From contig CACYOC010000021.1 in NCBI GenBank assembly GCA_902775975.1, positions 1-64,000 of the forward strand: a stretch of DNA of 64,000 bases, given 5' to 3'. A program made the position numbers and the translations under genes. This stretch comes from an uncultured Bacteroidales bacterium (GTDB taxonomy: Bacteria > Bacteroidota > Bacteroidia > Bacteroidales > Bacteroidaceae). Positions 36,314-45,298 of this stretch are shown here, in pieces; position 1 is the stretch's first letter; every line of letters begins with the position of its first letter. The notes beneath the pieces were generated by a model, which was not told the origin of the DNA, made no database searches, and saw only the letters and a list, made by a program, of their open reading frames with translations.

Positions 36314-38556
36314 CACTTGCCTCCATACTTTTGCTTGTACGCCGCAGTCTTGCAATAACGACCCGCCACTTCATCGTAAGCAATGTGACCGCGACTCTGC
36401 CACTGCCGCAGCGTACTATCACCACTACCCGTCTTGCCCTGTTGCTGGCGCATCAGCCGGTACTGCTCTTTGGTGAACTCGTCGGGCAGCAATTCCAGCA
36501 GGTTCTGAGGTCCTGACTGGCGCTGAATATCAATCTCCTCGCGCAGTTCTTTCTCCAGTTGCTGACCGAAGTACAGCATCTTGCACCACAGGTTATACTG
36601 TTCCGTCCAGCGCACGAAGTCGGCAATCTCACGAGACCACTTGTAGCCGTGAGCCACGTAGAGCACCATTCCCTTCAGCCAGGCTATCACGTTGGCACGA
36701 TAGCTGAAGACGCGGTAGGCCTCGCTCTCGAAGAGCCTTGCGGCATCCCTGTTCTCCTGCTTGATGTCAAGCGAGAGTTTCTTCGCCTGCAAGCACTCTA
36801 TCAGTCCGTTGGCGGCTTCCAGACGGTCGATGTAGGGCTTCAGTTCTGCTGCAAACGTGTGGTCGTAGATGCCCAAAACGGGTGCCGTATCGTCGTCGTC
36901 ATCGCTGCGGATAATGGTTGAGATATCCAGTCGGCTCACGGTACCGTCGTTCACCATCTTGACGAAGAACTTGCGGGCGTTGGGCGGCGTGGTCGAGGCA
37001 TTGAAGTTCCAGCGCAAGGGGGCGATACCTGATACGCTGTCGGCACCTACGCGCTCCTGACCAGCATCGGCGTTGTCGAAGGCCTTGCGAATCAGCAGTC
37101 CCACCTCATCGACGGTACCCTTCGACGTCACCTTCTTCAAACCCTCTATCTCGTCCACGATGGTGTAGAGGAAACGCTGTCCGTTGTTGTGGGCATCCAC
37201 GACGCGCTGGTTGAAGACAGCATCGGTCAGGTTATCGATGAGCATCTGTATGCAGATGTCCGTCGGGCGCGGGTCTTTCTTCTGCTTCGCCCCCGGGTTC
37301 TTCTGCTTCCATTCGGCCTCTCGCTGGCGGTTGGGCTGGTCGCGCTGCCTGATGTCCTCCATGATGTACTCAATAGGTTTCTTGATGGTACCCTTACCGA
37401 TACTCTGACGGCCGATGAGGATGTTCATAAACGTCGCCTCGTGCTCCACGTTGTCCCAGTAGCGGAACTTCACGCCGTGCAGGTGGGCTCCCAGAGCCGG
37501 GAACACCGCATTGGCCACGGCGGGCTTGTAGAACCAGGGGACGTTCTTTGTCAGCAACTTGATAAGCGGCGGCAGCTTCTTCGGCATTGGCGGAGGCGTG
37601 GTCAGCGTACCTCCACAGGCCTTCACGCCCTGCTGCGACTTCAGCGCCCCGAGCACCTGCTTCAACCTGAAGGGCATGCCCTTGCGAGGCTCCTTCAGCG
37701 CATTCTCCAACGTCTTGCAGTACTCTTCGGTGTCGGTCTGCCAGTAGTTCGGTATCACCGCCATCATCTGCTCCAGCGAGTAGCCGCAGATGCTGCGGAT
37801 GGTCACTGCCAGTTCGAACGTCAGCACGTTGCGGTCACCCTCAGCTGGCTCCTTGCCGTCGTTGAACAGCTCCCAGTACTTCGCGATAATGTCGCTAAAG
37901 AGCATGCCGTTATACCTCGCTTCAGGGTCGTATTTCGAACTGTCACACTGTAACGCTGTAGCAGCAGCAGTCTCAGACTTCAGACCTTCCACCTCATCAA
38001 CCCCAAAGAGCGCGTCGTCCAGAAACAGCAGCTCATCGTTCGTCGTGGTAAAGAACACCCGCGTGATGTCCTTCGCACCCTTGTCGAACTCCACGCCCAG
38101 CAGGTCGCTCGCCCACCGCAGATTGTCCTCCTGCGACAGCTCCTCGCGGCGACGGAACACGAGGTGGAAGCCCTTCGACGCCGAGCGTTCCAGCATCAGC
38201 AGTCCCAGCGCATCCTTCTTCGACAGCACCATTTCAGGAACCTTCTTCAGCCATTCCTCCTTTCTGGCAGCTATCTGCTCTTCCCCTTCATGGGGAAGAG
38301 GTGCAGGGGTCCAGTCCACATCCATGCCCACCGTCGTGCTCATGCGCGTCGCACCCTTCAGTGTGCCGTCGTCGTTAGGCAGACACGAATAGTTCATCTG
38401 CAACAAGTGGCGCTTCTCGTCCGTCCTGCCCTCACGGACAGCCTTCAACACGGCCTGCTGCTTCTCCGAACCGCGCAACGCCAGATACTCCTCTCGCGTA
38501 AGGACGGGGCGCATCGTCTTCGCCCCATCCTTATAATAAATAATGTGTACACTCAT
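36313..38556 (-). CDS. VirE-N (BT4734) / DUF3987 primase-helicase-like protein
   Basis: A 747-residue protein of the BT4734/BF3469 group. The N-terminal third resembles the VirE N-terminal/primase-like domain (GMDVDWTP, then KGFHLVFRRREEL and DITRVFFTTTNDELLFLD). The C-terminal half is a DUF3987-type ATPase with a P-loop variant GRQSIGKGT and a Walker-B-like YTIVDEIEGL. Such proteins sit in integrative elements of Bacteroidota and are thought to be replication-type enzymes. ATG at 38556 is used because the frame extension to 38565 starts with TTG. It is translationally coupled to the next gene. Confidence 0.85.
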   Translation of the reverse strand: MSVHIIYYKDGAKTMRPVLTREEYLALRGSEKQQAVLKAVREGRTDEKRHLLQMNYSCLPNDDGTLKGATRMSTTVGMDVDWTPAPLPHEGEEQIAARKEEWLKKVPEMVLSKKDALGLLMLERSASKGFHLVFRRREELSQEDNLRWASDLLGVEFDKGAKDITRVFFTTTNDELLFLDDALFGVDEVEGLKSETAAATALQCDSSKYDPEARYNGMLFSDIIAKYWELFNDGKEPAEGDRNVLTFELAVTIRSICGYSLEQMMAVIPNYWQTDTEEYCKTLENALKEPRKGMPFRLKQVLGALKSQQGVKACGGTLTTPPPMPKKLPPLIKLLTKNVPWFYKPAVANAVFPALGAHLHGVKFRYWDNVEHEATFMNILIGRQSIGKGTIKKPIEYIMEDIRQRDQPNRQREAEWKQKNPGAKQKKDPRPTDICIQMLIDNLTDAVFNQRVVDAHNNGQRFLYTIVDEIEGLKKVTSKGTVDEVGLLIRKAFDNADAGQERVGADSVSGIAPLRWNFNASTTPPNARKFFVKMVNDGTVSRLDISTIIRSDDDDDTAPVLGIYDHTFAAELKPYIDRLEAANGLIECLQAKKLSLDIKQENRDAARLFESEAYRVFSYRANVIAWLKGMVLYVAHGYKWSREIADFVRWTEQYNLWCKMLYFGQQLEKELREEIDIQRQSGPQNLLELLPDEFTKEQYRLMRQQQGKTGSGDSTLRQWQSRGHIAYDEVAGRYCKTAAYKQKYGGK

Positions 38557-38561
38557 GGCCG

Positions 38562-38939
38562 TCAAATCGTCTGAAAAATGAGTTCACGAACAACCTTTTG
38601 CGCTATCGCACGTGCTTGGCGCATCAACTGCTCCGGCAGTTCCTCCAGCCGATCGCCGTCAAACGAGAAGTAGAAGTAGAACTTGCCGTCGCGACCCTTC
38701 GAGAGCGTAGCGTTGTCGTCACGGAAGAGTGCCTTGTTGCGCACACGCTTGGGCAGCTGCGTCATATACACGTTGCCGTCGCGCATGCCCTGCACCTTGA
38801 AAGTTCCAGAGAACGCATCCAGCTCCACATCCTCGCAGCACGTAAAGTCTGCCGTGCGAAGTCCGTTCTCCAACAAGCCCAACGTCATCAGACCGTCAAG
38901 CATTACCTGTCTCACAGTAGAAATAATAATCTTTTCCAT
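38562..38939 (-). CDS. Unknown protein of the DUF3987 cassette
   Basis: A 125-residue protein without signal peptide or membrane segment. Features: an N-terminal helical stretch (MEKIIISTVRQVMLDGLM), a Cys pair (TCCED), a beta-rich middle (NVYMTQLPKRVRNKALF; KFYFYFSFDGD) and a C-terminal helix. It ends 5 bp before the DUF3987 start. No family recognised. Confidence 0.75.
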   Translation of the reverse strand: MEKIIISTVRQVMLDGLMTLGLLENGLRTADFTCCEDVELDAFSGTFKVQGMRDGNVYMTQLPKRVRNKALFRDDNATLSKGRDGKFYFYFSFDGDRLEELPEQLMRQARAIAQKVVRELIFQTI

Positions 38940-39057
38940 AATTTCTGATTTTGTTAGCCTGAGTCTTGGGGGAGTGAAGTTTAGTTAGCTGTCGACAATT
39001 TAAACCCAAGGTACTTCCTTCCCTCACTCGAAGCCGTAAACTCAGAAATTGTTTGAA

Positions 39058-39339
39058 TTACTTTTTAAGTGGATAAATGTCCGTTACAGTGATGTCTTGA
39101 AACACCTGTCCGTTGTACTCACGCGTCTGGAAGCGCAGCGTCACTGCTACGATGTCATTCTCATAGAACACCAGCGAGGCAGCGTTGCCCAGCACGCTGA
39201 CAGCGTACTCGTTCTCGAACTTCCCGCCCAGTTCCTTCAACACCAGGTTGCGCTTGTTCAGCTGACCGTTCTCTGACTTCTCACTCTTCACGGAGAACAT
39301 GTCTCCACTCTTGACTACTTTTAAAATTTTTGTTACCAT
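39058..39339 (-). CDS. DUF3127-like OB-fold (SSB-like) small protein
   Basis: A 93-residue protein. The pattern KILKVVKSGD...KRNLVLKEL...VAVTLRFQTREYNGQVFQDITVTDI resembles DUF3127 proteins, which are predicted OB-fold single-strand-binding-like proteins. The start at 39339 lies 38 bp after a strong -7 box; the longer frame from 39453 would run through the promoter. First gene of the DUF3987 cassette. Confidence 0.78.
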   Translation of the reverse strand: MVTKILKVVKSGDMFSVKSEKSENGQLNKRNLVLKELGGKFENEYAVSVLGNAASLVFYENDIVAVTLRFQTREYNGQVFQDITVTDIYPLKK

Positions 39340-39376
39340 AATGTTTTTATTCCCCGCTATTATGGGGTTCCGGATG

Positions 39377-39407
39377 CAAAGGTACATAAGCTGATAATCT
39401 GAGCAAA
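39377..39407 (-). promoter_or_regulatory. Promoter of the DUF3127-like/DUF3987 cassette
   Basis: Minus strand TTTG (39404-39407) and TACCTTTG (39377-39384) with a 19-bp spacer. Confidence 0.8.
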
Positions 39408-39538
39408 TCTGAGCGAAAAATCTCAGATTATTTTTAGACACAAGACATAACACGCTGAAAAACAGTACAAAACAAAAAGTGCCCGACTCTCAAAATCGAG
39501 AATCGAGCACTTGTAAATATCGCTCAGATTATGTCAGA

Positions 39539-40132
39539 TTACTTTTCTGGCTTTTCCCAATGGGTCTTTTCCGAGAAAAACAAACCGATATTGTTGTTTT
39601 CGTCAGCAAAACTAATCTGATACTCCTGCTTGATAGCCCTACTTTTCGGGAAACGCTGTGACACCACCACATGACAACTCAATGTCACGGCATCTTCAAA
39701 CTGGATGTCAACCTTCTGTAATCTATCTTTAAACACATGGATGGTTTCCTTTAACTGACTGGTAGCCTTATCAAATGTCTCACGCACCTGTTCACTACTG
39801 TTCCCGTAAGCATTCGTCTTAAACTCAACGAAACGGAACTGTTTGTCATCAAACAAGGCACAATCACATATTCCCCCCTTATGTTCCTTAATCAGCTTGT
39901 TGTCTATCGAGAGTAAGACTATCTGCCTGTTGTTTTCATTAATCACCATCAAGGCTTTCTGCTCATCGTCAGGATTGTTAGTGAATCGTGAAAACTTCTC
40001 TTCATCATCGTCAATCACCATCAGTTCACTATCCATCCTCACTGTCCAACACTCATTGAACGGCTTGTAAGTCTCCGTAGCAAAAGCCTCGTCCAGTTTA
40101 ATCCTGTCGATAGCCTGTTGATTTACTGCCAT
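39539..40132 (-). CDS. PD-(D/E)XK nuclease-like partner of an AAA ATPase
   Basis: A 197-residue cytosolic protein. Residues 88-106 (ICDCALF...FRFVEFKTN) give Asp90, then Glu103-Phe-Lys105: the D-x12-ExK spacing of PD-(D/E)XK nucleases on a predicted beta hairpin. A helical region follows (VRETFDKATSQLKETIHVFKDRL). It starts 6 bp after the stop of the AAA ATPase gene and is clearly a co-expressed partner. I recognise no known defence effector family; it lacks the GEKTE motif of RloB and any HNH motif. The nuclease assignment is motif-based. Confidence 0.72.
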   Translation of the reverse strand: MAVNQQAIDRIKLDEAFATETYKPFNECWTVRMDSELMVIDDDEEKFSRFTNNPDDEQKALMVINENNRQIVLLSIDNKLIKEHKGGICDCALFDDKQFRFVEFKTNAYGNSSEQVRETFDKATSQLKETIHVFKDRLQKVDIQFEDAVTLSCHVVVSQRFPKSRAIKQEYQISFADENNNIGLFFSEKTHWEKPEK

Positions 40133-40138
40133 AACCTG

Positions 40139-41308
40139 CTACTTCTTCTTATTATTAACCTGACGATAGAGATCATAGAGGCGGTCAAAGTCATCGCCAA
40201 TGATTTCTGATACAGAATCCAACTCATTTACCGACACCAGTCCCGTTTTCTCAGAAATCAGACTCTTGCAATACACCTCACTATTGGGGTCAAGTGCAAA
40301 TACCGACACATCATCGGGATTCACAGTGTAGCCGGGTACGATGATTTTCTCAGCCTCTTCACGAACCTCATCAATGTGGTGAAGTTTATATGCCAGCATC
40401 AAGACATTCAGACTCGAAAGCAAGTAGGGGCTATGAGTGGTGATAATAAACTGTCTGCGCTGATTCGGATGCCAAAGTCTTGACGTTACAAAGCCCAGCA
40501 TTTCAAACTGGTTCTGTGGAAACAGGTTCTGCTCTGGCTCCTCAATCACAAACGAATTAAAGCTTTCTGTCTTCAATGCATAGTCTATCACCATCAGCAT
40601 CGGTATAGCAGACTGTAAGCCTGAGGAACAGGCACTCAGGGGTAAGTCCTTATCCTTGCCTACCAGTTCTATGCGTTCCTTGCCGTTCTTCTTTACAAAT
40701 TTGACATTAAAGAACGGTATATTATAGCTTGGATATTCCTTCTTGGCCCTTTCAAACATACTCATGTATTCCATCAGCGGTTTGGGTAGAGGCACCTGCG
40801 CCGTTAGCATCGAAGCCAACGATTCCGACAGGTTTCCAACTAGATTACGTTCCGCCAGAATATAGAGTACTGCACGGGCATAAGGTTCTAACTCTTTCGC
40901 CTGTGTCTCATCAACAGCACCTTCCTGTCCACTTCCATAGCGTTTGTTCAGATACTGAAAGTATTTCTTGATAGCACCAGCATTTATATAGTCAGACTCT
41001 ATGCTGAACACCCCGTTTTCATATTTGATGGAGAACCCCGTCATAGTATAGCTTATGAAGGTATCATCCATGAAATACTCGTTAATGCCAAAGTCATAGA
41101 AAGGCTTCTTGACATCCTCCGCATCTGCATCCTCTAACATCAGCAGCCACCAATTGTAGTCTCTGCATATCGTCAATAGTTTCGACAAAGTACTTTTACC
41201 GCTGCCTTGATCACCAATAAACAACGTCAGCCTACGAAACTCAATGTCCAAATTCGTTATCGGACCAAAATTTCGGACTATAAGTCTTTCGCTATACATT
41301 CCTGCCAT
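40139..41308 (-). CDS. OLD/RloA-like AAA (ABC-type) ATPase
   Basis: A 389-residue SMC/RecF-like ATPase: Walker A GDQGSGKST (residues 32-40), ABC-type signature region LSACSSGLQSAIPM (about 226-240), Walker B FVIEEPEQNLFP (about 256-267) and the H-loop ITTHSPYLLSS (about 292-302). There is no C-terminal TOPRIM nuclease, unlike OLD and GajA. A nuclease-like small protein follows 6 bp downstream, so a sensor-ATPase plus effector pair is likely. M4 (41299) is an alternative start. A separate -7 box upstream separates it from the type III RM operon. Confidence 0.88.
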   Translation of the reverse strand: MAGMYSERLIVRNFGPITNLDIEFRRLTLFIGDQGSGKSTLSKLLTICRDYNWWLLMLEDADAEDVKKPFYDFGINEYFMDDTFISYTMTGFSIKYENGVFSIESDYINAGAIKKYFQYLNKRYGSGQEGAVDETQAKELEPYARAVLYILAERNLVGNLSESLASMLTAQVPLPKPLMEYMSMFERAKKEYPSYNIPFFNVKFVKKNGKERIELVGKDKDLPLSACSSGLQSAIPMLMVIDYALKTESFNSFVIEEPEQNLFPQNQFEMLGFVTSRLWHPNQRRQFIITTHSPYLLSSLNVLMLAYKLHHIDEVREEAEKIIVPGYTVNPDDVSVFALDPNSEVYCKSLISEKTGLVSVNELDSVSEIIGDDFDRLYDLYRQVNNKKK

Positions 41309-41336
41309 ATCTGTATTTCTTTTATTTATTTTGGTG

Positions 41337-41344
41337 CAAAAGTA
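41337..41344 (-). promoter_or_regulatory. -7 box of the ATPase/nuclease pair
   Basis: TACTTTTG on the minus strand 28 bp before the ATPase start. No good TTTG is found at the -33 distance, so this promoter is weak or regulated, but it implies an independent transcription unit. Confidence 0.5.
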
Positions 41345-41383
41345 CTAATTTCTCTTTTATGATGTACCATCTGTTGTTCTTTT

Positions 41384-42034
41384 TTACGCTTTTTTATCCA
41401 ACTTAGGAACGTAAGCGTCCAATAATGGTATGATACTCTCAAAGTCTGGAGTCATCAAGCCCTTGTTGGGTCGCCCCTTATCTATATTGGTATATCCCTT
41501 GTCGTCACCAAAGAAATCCTTGTTCAGGGCCGGCGAGCCTTTCTGCCTGAACAGCTTCTTGTCATCCAGATAGCCCACAATATTTTGCCACACAATTTTT
41601 ACTCGGTCACCCCGTCCGCTTTCCAACAAGCGCCACAGAATTTCCGAATGTTCTGTCTCCTTAACTGATAGTGGAGTCTCGCCCTGCCCCAGAACTATCT
41701 TTAGCATTGCCTTTACATCCTCTGATGTAATACCATTCACCCAATCGCCCTTGTCAGCTAAATTCAGTAATTGATCAAGGATAGACTGCCTTGGTGTAGA
41801 TAACATTACTTTGTAGTCATTCGCACTGCCAATAGAAGGCTCGCATTTGTTTTTTTCATTATCATCGGTATCCAGCTCTTTCAAAGCCTTATTTATTTCT
41901 CCATTTACATCCATCACCTGCATATTCATGTCTTTATCAAACTGGGCATGAAAATGCTCTACGTATGCTATCTGCGCTCCTACTTTATCGTGGAAGTGGA
42001 TTTCAAATTTGGGCATATCTTTTTTATCCTTCAT
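41384..42034 (-). CDS. Unknown protein of the type III RM operon (second extra gene)
   Basis: A 216-residue soluble protein. The N-terminus has a KFEIHFHDKVGAQIAYVEHF segment, a short acidic linker, and a helical domain (TPRQSILDQLLNLADKGDWV; SEDVKAMLKIVLGQGE) that looks winged-helix-like; the C-terminus is charged. It overlaps the upstream gene by 11 bp. No family recognised. The TSEDVK/ILWRLL helices could bind DNA, but this is a guess. Confidence 0.78.
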   Translation of the reverse strand: MKDKKDMPKFEIHFHDKVGAQIAYVEHFHAQFDKDMNMQVMDVNGEINKALKELDTDDNEKNKCEPSIGSANDYKVMLSTPRQSILDQLLNLADKGDWVNGITSEDVKAMLKIVLGQGETPLSVKETEHSEILWRLLESGRGDRVKIVWQNIVGYLDDKKLFRQKGSPALNKDFFGDDKGYTNIDKGRPNKGLMTPDFESIIPLLDAYVPKLDKKA

Positions 42035-42641
42035 ACTGCTGCAATAATAATTTCATGTCAAATTCGGCACCAGGTGCAACCACACCGACTTTGTTTTGGA
42101 AGTTAATAACAAAAACATTGGGGTTCGCTATGTATTCTTCAAGTATCTTGAAATGCTTGATAAACTTGTCAGAACCTCTGTATATTCTACCTAAAACTAG
42201 CTCAACATTTCTGGCTACATCTGGACCAAGTTTGATAGATTGGCCTACTATTTTTGTGATTAGTTCTGTTTCTTTTGTTTCGTCACCATCTTTCTTAGCC
42301 GCCTCCAACTGAGTCATCAACTCCGTTATCTGCTTATCCTTCACATCATTCTCTTTCGTCAGGCGTTCTATTTCTCTGTAAGGCGAATAGACACCATTCT
42401 CTATCATTTTGCGAATCAGTAGCAACTTATTCTCAATCTCAGCCTCATGGATGTGCTTTTGGGTGTCGTTCTTCAAGGCGCTTAGTATCATGTCGCAGAC
42501 TGACAGCTTATCCTGTCTATTGTTCTGCATGTCGATAAGGGCATCAATAGAAGCTTCCATGAAATCGTGTGTAATACGCTTCCAATTCAGCTTTGATGCT
42601 TCCTCTGAGGTCATGTAATGAAGGGCCTTGGCTATAATCAT
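42024..42641 (-). CDS. Unknown coiled-coil protein of the type III RM operon (first extra gene)
   Basis: A 205-residue protein, mostly helical. A coiled-coil is predicted by eye at about residues 70-120 (EIENKLLLIRKMIENG; REIERLTKENDVKDKQITEL), and the C-terminus is a compact helical/beta segment (VVAPGAEFDMKLLLQQYEG). It starts 9 bp after res and overlaps the next gene, so the four genes mod, res and these two form one operon. These are not standard type III components. Function unknown. Confidence 0.78.
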   Translation of the reverse strand: MIIAKALHYMTSEEASKLNWKRITHDFMEASIDALIDMQNNRQDKLSVCDMILSALKNDTQKHIHEAEIENKLLLIRKMIENGVYSPYREIERLTKENDVKDKQITELMTQLEAAKKDGDETKETELITKIVGQSIKLGPDVARNVELVLGRIYRGSDKFIKHFKILEEYIANPNVFVINFQNKVGVVAPGAEFDMKLLLQQYEG

Positions 42642-42650
42642 AGGCAGGGA

Positions 42651-45290
42651 TTACTGTTTAAACTGACGGATAAGGTCTATTACTTCTGCTACACTCAAAG
42701 CCTTTTCCTCTTCGTCGTGCTCTTCTTCAAACACCATGTAGTAATGGAACTTTCCACCACCATTCATGTTGGCGTATTTCTCCCATAGTGCTCCCAGCAT
42801 CATCTTACGCCTGCTCTCCTCATTGAGATATGGCTCTCCCTTGGTTTCCAATAGCATTACATCACCACTCCTCAGCACAACAACGAAGTCGGGCTGATGA
42901 TAGAGAAATCCATTCAGGGTAAGCGTATTCTTACGTCCCTCAGGATTACGATGCCAGAAGTGTACGTTCTCTTCCTGTGCAATCTTGTTGATGATTCTTT
43001 CCTCGAAGTCGCTGGGCTTTTCCTCTGCAATATACAGAGAGCAGTCAACACTTTGCCAAGGCTTCGCTACGCTCTGGGTATGTGGGAACTCATAGTAGCA
43101 ATTCATCTGCACATAGCGTGAAGCAAGCCATTTTTTCAAGTTCGACAAACGGTGCAATTCGAGTGCATCATCTATCTTAAGTTTGAATGCCTTTGCCGTA
43201 TTTTTGACTGTCATGTAGAAGTCTGACAATTGCTCGCCATTATAATCTTCCAACACTCTGCTTACGTAGGTTATCAGATCTTGGTGAGGTATGCTGTTAT
43301 AATGCAGATTGTCAACAATGACTTTAGTCAATTCTCTACGTTTCATGTCATCAGAGAAGACTGCAAAAGTCTGGCGTAAACTGTTCAGCACAGCCTTGTT
43401 TACAGGTGTGCGCTTAGGTGTGTATTGCCCGTCTCCGCTATCCATCAAGTCAATACTAGTTACTCCTGATTGCGAATCAATAAGTTTGACCTTATAATTC
43501 TCATTCAGCAATTTGAAGTCCTTATTCAGCGTCTCCTTTGTCAACAGAATGTGAGGTTCAGGACAGAAGTCGTTTACGGTCTGATTCTCGACAGAGAACA
43601 GAGGGATGCGAATGGACTGGGCCACTTCTCTCACATCTTTCCGCATAGGATAATTCTCAACCATAGGCGTTATTTCGTTTTGAGGGAACTGATTTATTTC
43701 ATCCTCATATTGTTGGCTTACTTCTATAGCCCTTTGTTCTAGAGCATCAATGTCTGTAGAATGTTCCTCCTCTTTTTCAACCACCTTATTCAAATCCAAT
43801 TTAAGTTCACCGCCAGGCTCTTCCCAAATAGTTGTCTGTATAGGTTTTGCCGAAGAATCATTAACAACAGATGGCGTTTCGTTTTGATAGAGATCTGGTT
43901 GCGCCTTACGATAGTCGCGACGGCTATATCCCGAATTTACTAAAGAGTGAATAACAGCCTCAGCTGCTGCATAGAAATCCTGTTTTGCTGTCAATACATA
44001 GCATTCATCTAGTAGCGGATCTTTTGTCCTTGTAGCATTGGGCTGACGAAGAATACGCCCCAACACCTGCTCGACATCTATTGGAGATGTACGATTAGAT
44101 AGTGCTGCCAATATGTAGGCAAAGGGACAGTCCCAGCCCTCCTTCAAAGCATTCACCGTGATGATATATCTGACAGGACAGTCTGGTGCCATCAAGTCCA
44201 CACCCTTCAACTCGTTATGTGGGTCTGCAAGTTTTAGTTTCACCTGCTCTTCTGGTATGCCAATATTTAGCAGGGCCTGCTTCACCAACTGGAAGTTTGC
44301 ATCTTCTTTGCCAGTTCTTGGTTCTACTTGCAGCAGTACGATAGGCCTGATGTAATAGCCGCTCTGATTCCTATATTGCTTGGCGTGACGTTCCAGACTT
44401 TCTTGAAGACGCTTGGCATTGACGATAACATCCTCGGTACTCTCCATGTTATAGAGTACCACAGGCAGTTTCACCATCGATTCTTTCTTCAACTTTCCAG
44501 CATCAACAAAGCTGATGATATTACTCTCAGGCTTGGGTGTGGCAGTAAGATTCAGGATAATGGACGGATTCAGCATACGTAACATTTCAGTACGCATTTC
44601 AGATCCAAAATTGTGACTTTCATCCACAACGCAAACAGGATGTTGCCATGCCAACCATTGTATCAGACTTAACTCGTCAGCACCTTCAATTCTTTCTTCA
44701 GTAGAATAATGATAGTGGTTGTCCCATTGTGCAAATGCAGCATTCTGTCGCCATGAACGGAGGTCATCACCCTTTTTAGTGGCAAAACTCTGGGCAGACA
44801 ACACAAGAACTGTAAGTTGTTCTTCAACCTCTGCAGGAGATAAGTTTGTCCCCATCAGCGCCTGTTCTTTGTCTGTTACCATCACTGTTCGTCCCATCTT
44901 TTGGAGTGCTGAATGATAGGGATGACCTGGAGTCTGAAGATTACGAAGCGTTTGTTCTCTAATCGAGTCACTTGGCACAAACCAAGCAACCACCTTGGGC
45001 TGCTCTTCTGGCAGATAGTCAAAGATAATAGGCAGAGACAATGCAGCAATATACGTCTTGCCGCCTGCCGTAGGAACTTTAAGCGTCACGTTGGGGATGC
45101 CTGGTGTCGCCGTATTGTTGTATTTATGCATCCATCTGTCAGTCTTGGTATCAGGATCAAGATTCCTGCTAAGCCAATGGTTCTGGAATGCCTTACGAAG
45201 ATTATCCGACTCCCTGAGCTGATACATATAGTTCTTCAGGTCGCCTAACACCTCTTCTTGATATATCTTTGGTTTTATCTGTCTCATCAT
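42651..45290 (-). CDS. Type III restriction enzyme, Res subunit
   Basis: An 879-residue SF2 ATPase-nuclease. Motifs: VPTAGGKTYIA (Walker A/motif I), VVDESHNFG (DExH), NLTATPKP (motif III) and EQVLGRILRQP (motif VI). Near the C-terminus (about residues 805-835) is PDFVVVL...LLETKG, a PD-(D/E)XK nuclease signature. Res subunits translocate or signal along DNA and cut when meeting another complex, with the Mod subunit giving specificity. Length is usual for the family. It starts 8 bp after mod. Confidence 0.92.
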   Translation of the reverse strand: MMRQIKPKIYQEEVLGDLKNYMYQLRESDNLRKAFQNHWLSRNLDPDTKTDRWMHKYNNTATPGIPNVTLKVPTAGGKTYIAALSLPIIFDYLPEEQPKVVAWFVPSDSIREQTLRNLQTPGHPYHSALQKMGRTVMVTDKEQALMGTNLSPAEVEEQLTVLVLSAQSFATKKGDDLRSWRQNAAFAQWDNHYHYSTEERIEGADELSLIQWLAWQHPVCVVDESHNFGSEMRTEMLRMLNPSIILNLTATPKPESNIISFVDAGKLKKESMVKLPVVLYNMESTEDVIVNAKRLQESLERHAKQYRNQSGYYIRPIVLLQVEPRTGKEDANFQLVKQALLNIGIPEEQVKLKLADPHNELKGVDLMAPDCPVRYIITVNALKEGWDCPFAYILAALSNRTSPIDVEQVLGRILRQPNATRTKDPLLDECYVLTAKQDFYAAAEAVIHSLVNSGYSRRDYRKAQPDLYQNETPSVVNDSSAKPIQTTIWEEPGGELKLDLNKVVEKEEEHSTDIDALEQRAIEVSQQYEDEINQFPQNEITPMVENYPMRKDVREVAQSIRIPLFSVENQTVNDFCPEPHILLTKETLNKDFKLLNENYKVKLIDSQSGVTSIDLMDSGDGQYTPKRTPVNKAVLNSLRQTFAVFSDDMKRRELTKVIVDNLHYNSIPHQDLITYVSRVLEDYNGEQLSDFYMTVKNTAKAFKLKIDDALELHRLSNLKKWLASRYVQMNCYYEFPHTQSVAKPWQSVDCSLYIAEEKPSDFEERIINKIAQEENVHFWHRNPEGRKNTLTLNGFLYHQPDFVVVLRSGDVMLLETKGEPYLNEESRRKMMLGALWEKYANMNGGGKFHYYMVFEEEHDEEEKALSVAEVIDLIRQFKQ

Positions 45291-45298
45291 TATGGGAT

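Noticed and set aside
39539..41308. RloA/RloB, PARIS or Septu identity for the ATPase pair
   Set aside because: The partner shows neither the RloB GEKTE/TOPRIM-like motif, DUF4435 features nor an HNH motif.
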